Below are positions 16,161-22,662 of a stretch of DNA of 24,804 nt, one piece after another. A model generated the notes under the pieces. The model was given only the letters and a program-made list of their open reading frames with translations, ran no database searches and had not been told where the DNA came from. The translations under genes were made by a program, and so were the position numbers. Every line of letters starts with the position of its first letter. Within the stretch, counting starts at the first letter, position 1. This stretch comes from Anaerolineae bacterium (GTDB taxonomy: Bacteria > Chloroflexota > Anaerolineae > 4572-78 > J111): NCBI GenBank assembly GCA_023151115.1, contig JAKLJP010000078.1, forward strand, positions 1 to 24,804, given 5' to 3'.

Positions 16161-16961
16161 TTAATTATGTCCATTCTTTGTAGTCAGAAAGTGGGTAATG
16201 GTCTGGTTGAACTCTGCCGGATTATCCCAGTTGAGGACGTGACCGGCGCGGGAGATATATTTGAGGCGGGCCTGTCTAATCCGCCACAGCATTTCATAAG
16301 TGTGGAAATGAATCCAGGGCACGTGAAAATATTGACCCAGTAAAAGCAGGGTGGGGCAGGCAAGCTGATGCAAACGCCAGCGGCTGTTAAAGGTGAGAGA
16401 TGCTTGCAAGATGTTTTGAAAATTGGCCACATTCTGGAGATGCTGTTTGCCCTGAGCTTCGATATAGGTTTCCACTTGCCCGCTTAGCATGCCAAAATAG
16501 CCGGCCACTAATTTAACCCGGTCTTCCGGGCGCAGAAGTTGGTTAAAACAGGTGTGGATGATGGTGGTTAGACCTGCTTCCCAGGGAGTGGAGGAGAAGC
16601 CATAAGAGCTCTCGACCAGGATCAGCTTATTGACCCGGTCGGGGTAGCTGAGCGCTAATTCCTGGGCCACCATCCCGCCAAACGAATGGCCGCAGCAAGC
16701 GACTCGCTCTAATCCCAGCGCATCGAGCAGGGCAATCATATCACTGGCAAACAAAGCCACAGAGTAAGGGTCGGACGAAACGGACGACTCGCCGTGCCCT
16801 CGCAGATCACAAGTTATAACCCGGTGCTTTCGGGCAAAGTTGTCAATTTGGAGATGCCAGGTAGCTCTGGAGACAAAGATACCGTGAATCAGAAGTAGCG
16901 GTTCACCCTGACCATAGTCATCGTAGGCAATGGTCGTGTTGTTGAGAGGCAAGGTCGGCAT
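16161..16961 (-). CDS. Alpha/beta-fold hydrolase
   Basis: About 266 residues, the usual length for the family. The oxyanion-hole motif LLLIHGIF is followed by the nucleophile elbow CCGHSFGG (S93), and the catalytic histidine is H241 in RAGHVLNW; the acidic residue lies between them, probably in the LLLGQYFHVPW region, but is not obvious. ATG at 16961 is preferred because AGGAG lies 6 nt upstream; an in-frame ATG 17 codons earlier lacks this. The substrate (ester, lactone, epoxide or other) cannot be read from sequence. It is followed at 11 nt by the DUF6498-like gene and preceded at about 100 nt by a membrane protein gene on the same strand. Confidence 0.88.
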   Translation of the reverse strand: MPTLPLNNTTIAYDDYGQGEPLLLIHGIFVSRATWHLQIDNFARKHRVITCDLRGHGESSVSSDPYSVALFASDMIALLDALGLERVACCGHSFGGMVAQELALSYPDRVNKLILVESSYGFSSTPWEAGLTTIIHTCFNQLLRPEDRVKLVAGYFGMLSGQVETYIEAQGKQHLQNVANFQNILQASLTFNSRWRLHQLACPTLLLLGQYFHVPWIHFHTYEMLWRIRQARLKYISRAGHVLNWDNPAEFNQTITHFLTTKNGHN

Positions 16962-17062
16962 GGAAAACTCCTGGTAAGCGATAGACAACGACTGGGGATG
17001 TATACTGCTCATTTTATCCGGTTTTACCGAGCCAGGCTATTTCGAGCGCAGTTCTTTTTACC

Positions 17063-17761
17063 TCACCACACAATAATCCGGTTGCGGTAGATTTCCAGGT
17101 AAGTTTCAGCCAGGCTGAGCGAACTGACCAGGGCGGTGGTCAACAAGGCCGTTGACATGCGCTCCATCGTGCCGGCGGTAAAAGTGTGGCCGCTCATATC
17201 AAGGGTGTTCACGATGGAGGCCAGAAAGGCAAAGATAATCAAAGGGACGGCAATCAAGAGAACGCTCTTTTTATCCTTGCGCAGCGTTTCTCGCAGCGGG
17301 CTGGGAATGACCCGCCCGCTCATGACCACATAATCATTACCCTGTTCATAAATAACCACGGCCTGATTGCTAACGTTCAACGGTCTGCCGTTTAGACGCG
17401 CATCCAGCAGCTTACGCACAATTTTCTCGGTAGACTTTTGCAGTCGAGCCAGGACAGTATTGGACAAACGGAAGGTGATTTGCCCGTTAACCAGCCGCAG
17501 GATTACAAAACGGGTATAATCGTCGGATAGATAGCCGCAAAAGATCACGTCGTCGGTTGTGGCGACGGCTGTCGCCGGCATGTGCTGGAACAGCGGCTCG
17601 CCCAATTCCTGATACTTCTGGCCTTTGGCTGTTTCATCGGCCAGGAGGCAAACATCCATCGGTTCCCAGCCAAACGAGCGCATCAGTTCGACAATTTGTT
17701 GGTTGTCGGGGTATTTGTTGTCGTGGCTCAGGGGTAAATCAACGGTGAAGACGGCGCGCAT
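17063..17761 (-). CDS. Uncharacterised protein with two C-terminal membrane helices
   Basis: A 232-residue protein that I do not recognise. The first 165 or so residues are soluble in character, with a mixed alpha/beta pattern and segments such as DDVIFCGYLSDDYTRFVILR. They are followed by a basic stretch (RETLRKDKKS) and two hydrophobic segments (about LLIAVPLIIFAFLASIV and MSTALLTTALVSSLSLA). The basic stretch before the first helix would place the N-terminal domain in the cytoplasm. An AGGAGG ribosome-binding site fixes ATG at 17761. It heads a minus-strand group with the hydrolase and the DUF6498-like protein. Confidence 0.75.
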   Translation of the reverse strand: MRAVFTVDLPLSHDNKYPDNQQIVELMRSFGWEPMDVCLLADETAKGQKYQELGEPLFQHMPATAVATTDDVIFCGYLSDDYTRFVILRLVNGQITFRLSNTVLARLQKSTEKIVRKLLDARLNGRPLNVSNQAVVIYEQGNDYVVMSGRVIPSPLRETLRKDKKSVLLIAVPLIIFAFLASIVNTLDMSGHTFTAGTMERMSTALLTTALVSSLSLAETYLEIYRNRIIVW

Positions 17762-17874
17762 ACGATCCCTCCTTGAAGATAGTAACCAACCATCAGATGT
17801 CAGCAGTCAGAAGGTTTGCGACTTTGCAACCTTGTTACTTTTCACTCATAGGCCGAAAGTCCGCAAATGCAACC

Positions 17875-17903
17875 TTGACTTTTACCGGGCGATTTGAGAT
17901 AAT
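17875..17903 (+). promoter_or_regulatory. Sigma-70-type promoter in the 17762-18164 gap
   Basis: TTGACT (17875-17880) and GATAAT (17898-17903) are spaced by exactly 17 nt. Transcription would start near 17910 and meet the strong terminator at 18020-18059, with no substantial gene between them. Confidence 0.6.
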
Positions 17904-17909
17904 AATGTT

Positions 17910-18059
17910 AAGTACAGCATCAACTGCTCTTTTAACAACATTGTTAAGTTTCCTGGTCACAACTTCAGCCAATCACGCTTAGGCCAGGTATATTGGGGAG
18001 AGCTATCCTTATGTCAGTCAAAGCCAAAATCAACTGCATTTATTGATTTTGGCTTTTTT
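17910..18059 (+). ncRNA. Candidate small RNA or leader transcript
   Basis: A good promoter upstream and a strong intrinsic terminator bracket about 150 nt. A 16-bp near-palindrome, TTAACAACATTGTTAA (17932-17947), lies near its 5' end. The only ORF with a plausible ribosome-binding site is an 11-codon peptide, MSVKAKINCIY (18011-18046). It overlaps the terminator's 5' arm and loop and could act as a leader peptide for the Tyr-rich gene downstream. No known RNA family is recognised. The rest of the gene-free stretch 17762-18164 holds only the promoters of the flanking genes. Confidence 0.4.
18020..18059 (+). terminator. Strong intrinsic terminator
   Basis: A perfect 14-bp stem, AAAGCCAAAATCAA (18020-18033) pairing with 18043-18056, encloses a 9-nt loop and ends in six T residues. 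It may work in both directions, because the 5' arm begins with A residues. Confidence 0.8.
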
Positions 18060-18114
18060 ATTCGCCGGGCCAAAGGCCAACCAGAGGGAGTGTGGGGTCG
18101 GTTTGACTACTTGA

Positions 18115-18143
18115 TTGAGCTTCTGTTTCATTGAAACTATGAC
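18115..18143 (+). promoter_or_regulatory. Promoter candidate for the Tyr-rich protein gene
   Basis: TTGAGC (18115-18120) and TATGAC (18138-18143) are separated by 17 nt, about 20 nt upstream of the start codon. The match to consensus is moderate. Confidence 0.35.
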
Positions 18144-18164
18144 ATTTGGAGAAAGGAGAAACCT

Positions 18165-18500
18165 ATGAAAAAGATGGTCGTTATTATCGCCGTCCTGGTT
18201 TTGCTGCAATTGGTTTTTGTTACGGCTGCTTTTGCTGACGGCCCCTACGGGGGAGGCGGCGGCTACACCAATGATGGCTACGGCTACCAGGGTTACGGAT
18301 ACGGCCACTACCCCAATTACGGGTATAATTATAACTATCACCCGCAGAGTCGCTACTATTATACCGGCTACCATTATTACCCACGCCACCAATATTATCC
18401 CCGCCACCACTACAACAACTGCTGCTGCCGCTACTACAATCAGTACCAAAGCTATTCTAATTACTATCAACAACCTCATTACGCGGGGTATCAATACTAA
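18165..18500 (+). CDS. Small secreted tyrosine-rich protein
   Basis: An 111-residue protein with a clear Sec signal peptide: the basic start MKKM, a hydrophobic core VVIIAVLVLLQLVFV, and a predicted cleavage after TAAFA at residue 24. The mature part of 87 residues contains 29 tyrosines (one third), plus many Gly, His, Asn, Pro and Gln, in loose repeats such as YGYQGYGYG and YYPRHQYYPRHHY. A CCCR cluster lies near the middle of the tail. No enzymatic domain is visible. Low-complexity Tyr/Gly/His chains suggest a structural, adhesive, metal-binding or oxidatively crosslinked surface protein; this is inference. GGAGAAAGGAG gives a strong ribosome-binding site, and the gene stands alone between terminators. 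Confidence 0.85.
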   Translation: MKKMVVIIAVLVLLQLVFVTAAFADGPYGGGGGYTNDGYGYQGYGYGHYPNYGYNYNYHPQSRYYYTGYHYYPRHQYYPRHHYNNCCCRYYNQYQSYSNYYQQPHYAGYQY

Positions 18501-18597
18501 AGGTTGCCAGATTAGCAAGGCCGCTTGAACTGACTGAGGTTTTAACCTACACTCCTTCTGGTTGGTTGCCAGCCCGGCAGTGAACAAACCGGGCACC

Positions 18598-18628
18598 CGG
18601 CGGGTCGAACGACCCGCCGCTTCTTTTT
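18598..18628 (+). terminator. Intrinsic terminator after the Tyr-rich gene
   Basis: CGGCGGGTC (18598-18606), loop GAAC, and GACCCGCCG (18611-18619) are followed by CTTCTTTTT. The hairpin also lies just beyond the converging AraC-family gene. Confidence 0.8.
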
Positions 18629-18641
18629 CCAGGTCGTCATT

Positions 18642-19544
18642 TTATCCACTCAGGCCGGGCTGACCCCCTTGAGCCTTGCCATAATAACTCGGTGCAACGC
18701 CAGTGATCTGCTTGAACACCCGCGAGAAATGGTGCGGGTCGGTAAAACCGACGTGAAAAGCCACCTCAACCACCGGCAGGCGCTGCTCGTTGAGCAGCCG
18801 CCGGGCCTGGTCAATGCGGCAGCGGGTGTGAAACTGTTTGGGCGACTCGCCCAGCCACTTATCAAACAGCGCCCGCAGGTGCGATTGACTCAGGCCCACC
18901 GTCGCGGCTGTTTGGGCCGCGTCAAAGGGCACAGCGTAATTCTCGCGCAAAAAGATCAGGGCGTTGCGTACTGCCTCCGGGTAGGCCGACTCCGGTATAG
19001 TAGATGCGCCGGAAATTTCCTCCACCCGCGCCATCAATTCATAAAATACGCCAATACTGCGCAGCGGATAGCCCGGTTTGCGCAAAATTAATATCTCGCG
19101 CAGTTCAATCAGCAGCGCCTCGATTTCGGCGTCGTACCCCAGACGGCGCTGCTGTACCTTTATTTCGCCTAGCACCCGCGCCCACTCGCCTTCCAGCACA
19201 AACCAGTGGTATTTCATCCCCAGGCGGCTGCTGTAGGTAAAAGCGTGGTAGGGCGGGATAATCAGCAAATCGCCGCTGGCTACAGCAACCCGACCTCCGG
19301 CCGGATATTCAAAAACGGCCTCACCGGAGAGATGATAAAAAATTTGGGTCTGGTGGGTATGCTCAAAGTTGCCGGTCAGATAATTAGGTTTGCAATGATA
19401 CTCTCCGGCTTGAGCCAGGCAAAAATTCAGCTCCGGCAAAAAGTGGGGGCCGTAGCCAGTACGCCAGTAATCATAACGACGCAAGCCCAGGTTGTTGTTG
19501 GTGCCGCCGACAATGGGCCGGTTAGGCCGGGGTTTCATCATCAT
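18642..19544 (-). CDS. AraC-family transcriptional regulator
   Basis: About 300 residues. The N-terminal cupin sensor domain contains HTHQTQIFYHLSGEAVFEY and SGDLLIIPPYHAFTY, which form a small-molecule pocket in this family. The C-terminal AraC DNA-binding domain (last 100 residues) has two helix-turn-helix units, with TAATVGLSQSHLRALFDKW and VAFHVGFTDPHHFSRVFKQ and the family signature around SRVFKQITGVAPSYY. ATG at 19544 fits the promoter better than an in-frame TTG at 19574, because the predicted -10 box is only about 20 nt upstream of the TTG. It is divergent from the corrinoid protein gene and is the obvious candidate regulator of that gene, possibly through the dyad at 19615-19642. The ligand is unknown. 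Confidence 0.92.
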   Translation of the reverse strand: MMMKPRPNRPIVGGTNNNLGLRRYDYWRTGYGPHFLPELNFCLAQAGEYHCKPNYLTGNFEHTHQTQIFYHLSGEAVFEYPAGGRVAVASGDLLIIPPYHAFTYSSRLGMKYHWFVLEGEWARVLGEIKVQQRRLGYDAEIEALLIELREILILRKPGYPLRSIGVFYELMARVEEISGASTIPESAYPEAVRNALIFLRENYAVPFDAAQTAATVGLSQSHLRALFDKWLGESPKQFHTRCRIDQARRLLNEQRLPVVEVAFHVGFTDPHHFSRVFKQITGVAPSYYGKAQGGQPGLSG

Positions 19545-19594
19545 TTTATCCACAAAAACAATTGCTTGCTCCAAACATTTATAGTATCATTTGC

Positions 19595-19602
19595 ATTATA
19601 AT
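19595..19602. promoter_or_regulatory. Symmetric ATTATAAT, overlapping divergent -10 boxes
   Basis: ATTATAAT contains a perfect TATAAT on both strands. It could serve the AraC gene leftward and the corrinoid protein gene rightward. The -35 boxes are weak on both sides, which fits activator dependence. Confidence 0.4.
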
Positions 19603-19614
19603 ACAAATCATTTA

Positions 19615-19642
19615 GGGTAAACCAGTCGAGTTTGCTTTACCC
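19615..19642. promoter_or_regulatory. Dyad GGGTAAA-N14-TTTACCC, candidate operator
   Basis: A perfect 7-bp inverted repeat lies between the divergent AraC and corrinoid genes, next to the shared -10 region. It is a plausible binding site for the AraC protein, although AraC sites are more often direct repeats, so a short hairpin in the leader is the alternative. Confidence 0.35.
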
Positions 19643-19663
19643 ATGAAAATTTTTTACCGGCGT

Positions 19664-19717
19664 GACGGGAGGCCGGGGGCCGACGATGAGCCATTGTCAG
19701 CCTCCCGGTCTCCCGTC
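19664..19717 (+). repeat. GC-rich hairpin in the corrinoid gene leader
   Basis: GACGGGAG (19664-19671) pairs with CTCCCGTC (19710-19717), and an inner GGGAGG/CCTCCC pairing competes with it. A cryptic repeat of CCCGGT/TCCCGG follows. It may fold in the 5' UTR. The conserved cobalamin-riboswitch boxes were not recognised. Confidence 0.4.
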
Positions 19718-19751
19718 CCCGGTTCCCGGTCTATCTTTGGAGGAGAGTGTT

Positions 19752-20444
<693 letters not shown>

Positions 20445-20483
20445 GCTATCGCAACAGCTACTTGTAGATTAACCGCACTCCCC

Positions 20484-20513
20484 AAAGGCGCTCCTGTAGG
20501 AGCGCCTTTTTTT
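20484..20513 (+). terminator. Strong intrinsic terminator after the corrinoid gene
   Basis: AAAGGCGCTCC, loop TGTA and GGAGCGCCTTT form a perfect 11-bp stem followed by more T residues. Confidence 0.9.
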
Positions 20514-20530
20514 ATCGGCCTGGCGTAGCT

Positions 20531-20553
20531 CTAAAAGCCATCGCTGCTTTTAG
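20531..20553. repeat. 8-bp hairpin at a gene-remnant junction
   Basis: CTAAAAGC (20531-20538) and GCTTTTAG (20546-20553) flank a 7-nt loop. The right arm includes the stop codon of the truncated minus-strand ORF, so the hairpin marks the point where that gene was lost. Confidence 0.4.
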
Positions 20554-20600
20554 GTTGGATCAAAATCTCCGATAATACCAATTTTGAGGGGCTGCGGCAT
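20550..20600 (-). pseudogene. 5' remnant of a CTP-synthase-related glutamine amidotransferase
   Basis: A perfect AGGAGG ribosome-binding site precedes an ATG and 16 codons, MPQPLKIGIIGDFDPT, then TAA. From family knowledge, IGIIGD(F/Y)DP near the start is typical of the CTP-synthase C-terminal-region-related class I glutamine amidotransferases, which run on for over 200 residues. Nothing after the stop resembles the rest in this frame. A short functional peptide is possible but less likely than a deletion relic. Confidence 0.45.
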
Positions 20601-20668
20601 AGCTTTGTTCCTCCTAATTTCTGAAAATACTTTTAATTTGACAATTATCTACAGGGAAAAATCTACGA

Positions 20669-20674
20669 TATAAT
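20669..20674 (+). promoter_or_regulatory. TATAAT -10 box for the solute-binding protein gene
   Basis: A perfect TATAAT lies 33 nt upstream of the ATG. The best -35 at 17-18 nt is only TTATCT; a perfect TTGACA is present further out, but with 25-nt spacing, which is too long for standard use. Confidence 0.4.
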
Positions 20675-20706
20675 GGTTTAGCCAATATCAATCCCAGAGG
20701 AGTTCG

Positions 20707-22224
20707 ATGAAAAAATTAATAAAAATTTTGTTATTATTCGCCTTCATATTGACTTCCTCACCGGCCCTGGCTCAAGAGGCAGCGACCTGCCAATCTGATG
20801 TGATTGTGCAAAGGGATGATTGGCTCTCGAAATTAGCCGACAAATTTTGGGATGATCCATCCGCTTATCCCGTCATTGCTGAGGCGACCAACGCCAAAAA
20901 TGCGCTCGACCCCAGTTATGCCAGGATTGATGATGTGGATTTTATTGATGTCGGCTGGAAATTGTGTATTCCCGGTTCGCCCGCTAACATCGGTTCGACT
21001 GAAGACACCCCCGCGCCGACCATTCTTAAAGTGTGGGACATCTGGACAGCTGATGCGGAGAGTCAAGTTATCGAGACCTTCCATCGTGAATTTGAAGCTG
21101 CCCACCCCAATGTAGAGATTCGGCGCACCGTCAAAACGATGGTCAATATGCAAGCCACCGCCCGCCCGGCGTTGGGCAATCCCGATGGTCCCGATATTGC
21201 GCAGGTTAATCCCGGCCGGTCAGACTTAGCCGCTTTGGTGGCCGCCGGTCTGCTGGCCGACCTGACGCCCTATTGGCAAGAATATGGCTGGGCCAACCGC
21301 TTCCCTGCGCCGCTGGCTACCCGTAACCGCGTTTTGGATGATGGCTCGGCCTATGGCCGGGGTAACATCTACGGCCTGGCCCCCACTGCCGAATTGGTGG
21401 GCGTGTTTTACAACAAGGAAAAGTTCGCCGCTGCCGGCGTCACCGTGCCGGCTACCCTGGCTGAATTTGAAGAGGCGATGGCAACCCTCAAAGCCGCCGG
21501 GGAAATTCCGCTTATGTTCGGTAATCTGGATGGTTGGCCGGCTATCCACCTTTACAGTGAAATCCAAAATGCCTTTATCAACAATCCCGCTTATCTTGAC
21601 AATTTGATCTATGGCCGCAACGAGGCCAACTTTGATGTTTCAGTCCATGAACAAGCTGCCGCCACTTATAGAGACTGGGTTGACCAGGGCTATTTTCCCC
21701 CAGATTTTAATAGTCTGGCCTACGACGAGGCCTGGCAACTATTCAATAATGAGCAGGGCGCCATGTTGTTTGGTGGAAGTTGGTTGAGCAACGATTTACT
21801 TGGCGCTAATCTCGGCTTCTTTTTGCTGCCGCCCCTGGCCAAAGGCGACGAAAAGATGACACTGGCCGGCGCTTCAGCCGCTTATGTGATTCGACAAGGT
21901 TCGGCCAACACCGAGTTGGCTGCTGAGTATATTGACTGGATGATGTCGGAGCGAGCCATGCAGTTGTGGCAGCAGGCCGGGCTGACCCCCGTTGTACCGG
22001 TTGCCTCCAGCCCCGATGAGCCAGGGCTAGAGGCGGATATAAATGCTGCCTGGAGACAACTGGTTGAGCAGGAACGGATAGGGCCTTATCTCGATTGGGC
22101 CACGCCCACCTTTTATAACACCCTGACTATCTCGTTACAAGAACTGGGCGATGGCCAGATAACCCCCACAGAGTTTGCCCAGGAACTCCGGGCTGATTAT
22201 GCCGCTTTTCAGGCTCAACAATAG
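20707..22224 (+). CDS. LysM-domain extracellular solute-binding protein
   Basis: A 505-residue secreted protein. The signal peptide (MKKLIKILLLFAFILTSSPALA) has no lipobox cysteine and would be cut before QEAA. Residues about 27-95 resemble a LysM domain (QRDDWLSKLADKFWDDPSAY, ending WKLCIPG), which binds peptidoglycan or chitin-type glycans. Residues about 105-505 are a family 1 sugar-type solute-binding protein: WDIWTADAES, TFHREFEAAHPNVEI, PDIAQVN, GVFYNKEKFAAAGV and MLFGGSW are characteristic. ABC-transporter binding proteins normally carry a lipid anchor; here the LysM domain may take over cell-envelope anchoring. No permease or ATPase gene lies beside it. AGGAG gives a strong ribosome-binding site for ATG 20707. 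Confidence 0.9.
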   Translation: MKKLIKILLLFAFILTSSPALAQEAATCQSDVIVQRDDWLSKLADKFWDDPSAYPVIAEATNAKNALDPSYARIDDVDFIDVGWKLCIPGSPANIGSTEDTPAPTILKVWDIWTADAESQVIETFHREFEAAHPNVEIRRTVKTMVNMQATARPALGNPDGPDIAQVNPGRSDLAALVAAGLLADLTPYWQEYGWANRFPAPLATRNRVLDDGSAYGRGNIYGLAPTAELVGVFYNKEKFAAAGVTVPATLAEFEEAMATLKAAGEIPLMFGNLDGWPAIHLYSEIQNAFINNPAYLDNLIYGRNEANFDVSVHEQAAATYRDWVDQGYFPPDFNSLAYDEAWQLFNNEQGAMLFGGSWLSNDLLGANLGFFLLPPLAKGDEKMTLAGASAAYVIRQGSANTELAAEYIDWMMSERAMQLWQQAGLTPVVPVASSPDEPGLEADINAAWRQLVEQERIGPYLDWATPTFYNTLTISLQELGDGQITPTEFAQELRADYAAFQAQQ

Positions 22225-22244
22225 GGGTATGGATTTTGAATGAT

Positions 22245-22273
22245 TTGACAACCCCGCCCCTTGATGATATAGT
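22245..22273 (+). promoter_or_regulatory. Near-consensus sigma-70 promoter of the T-box leader
   Basis: TTGACA (22245-22250) and TATAGT (22268-22273) are separated by exactly 17 nt. Transcription would start near 22280, leaving a leader of about 380 nt before the AlaX start. Confidence 0.8.
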
Positions 22274-22298
22274 TTTGCCCACAATTGTTAATTTTACA

Positions 22299-22588
22299 GG
22301 CTGTGACGGAAACGAGTAAGCCAGTCCACGATGTTCAGCGAGTCCGGGAGGGTGTGAGCCGGACCGATCAAACTGGCCGAAAATCCTTCCCGAGCCGCTG
22401 ACCGAAAGGCCATCGCCGAGTAGACTCAGCCGGAATTGTCCTCCGTTAGTGGGACACGTCTATACTGTTTAACGTTTCAACGTTAAACGTTGAACTCTGT
22501 AGGCGACTGAGCGAGCGCATGCGCTAAATTGGGTGGTACCGCGAGCAGTTTTTGAGACTCTCGTCCCATAGTTGGGATGAGAGTTTTT
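22299..22588 (+). promoter_or_regulatory. T-box riboswitch leader (tRNA-sensing attenuator)
   Basis: The leader has all the main T-box parts. Stem I begins with a kink-turn (GGC-TGT-GA against GA-GCC at 22392-22396) and has the AGTA strand (22315-22318), the upper helix GCCAGT/ACTGGC and the distal AGCGAGTCCGG...GTGTGAGCCGGAC region. The specifier-loop strand is GAAAATCC (22379-22386), and the following GAGTAG plus CCGG...CCGTTAG resembles stem III. The T-box sequence TGGGTGGTACCGCG lies at 22530-22543. The antiterminator pairs TGGG and GCGAG with CTCGTCCCA, exclusive with the terminator. The tRNA-acceptor bulge TGGT fits a tRNA with discriminator A. The best specifier reading is ATC (Ile); AAT (Asn) is the alternative. 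A GTTTAACG/CGTTAAAC hairpin (22467-22488) is an extra insertion. Confidence 0.88.
22557..22588 (+). terminator. T-box regulated intrinsic terminator
   Basis: ACTCTCGTCCC (22557-22567) pairs with GGGATGAGAGT (22574-22584) through one G-U pair and is followed by TTTTT. Its 5' arm overlaps the 3' strand of the antiterminator, as T-box control requires. Confidence 0.88.
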
Positions 22589-22596
22589 CATTTTGG

Positions 22597-22652
22597 ATTT
22601 ACGATTTTGGATTTACGATTAAATCACAAATCGTAAATCGTAAATCGTAAAT
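22597..22652. repeat. Short direct and inverted repeats next to the AlaX ribosome-binding site
   Basis: ATTTACGATT occurs twice (22597, 22611). Its reverse complement AATCGTAAAT occurs three times with 7-nt period (22629, 22636, 22643). Together they form a hairpin that ends immediately before the GGAG ribosome-binding site. Confidence 0.7.
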
Positions 22653-22662
22653 GGAGAAACTT

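Noticed and set aside
17905..17982. Hydrophobic 25-codon ORF (MLSTASTALLTTLLSFL...)
   Set aside because: It could look like a small toxin, but its ATG lies upstream of the predicted transcription start of the TTGACT/GATAAT promoter and has no ribosome-binding site.
18030..18596. Minus-strand ORF of 188 codons opposite the Tyr-rich gene
   Set aside because: It is a valine/isoleucine/alanine-rich mirror of the Tyr-rich low-complexity coding sequence. The plus strand has the signal peptide, strong ribosome-binding site and terminator; the minus strand has none of these.
19545..19574. Upstream TTG start for the AraC gene
   Set aside because: It falls only about 20 nt downstream of the -10 box and lacks a ribosome-binding site; the ATG at 19544 fits better, though this is not certain.
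19640..19751. Cobalamin riboswitch upstream of the corrinoid protein gene
   Set aside because: The leader folds into GC-rich hairpins, but the conserved B12-box and the core pairing elements were not recognisable, and the length is short for the class.
22299..22560. tRNA gene in the structured leader
   Set aside because: The structure and the TGGTACCGCG motif identify a T-box leader; no cloverleaf with T-loop GTTCRA was found.
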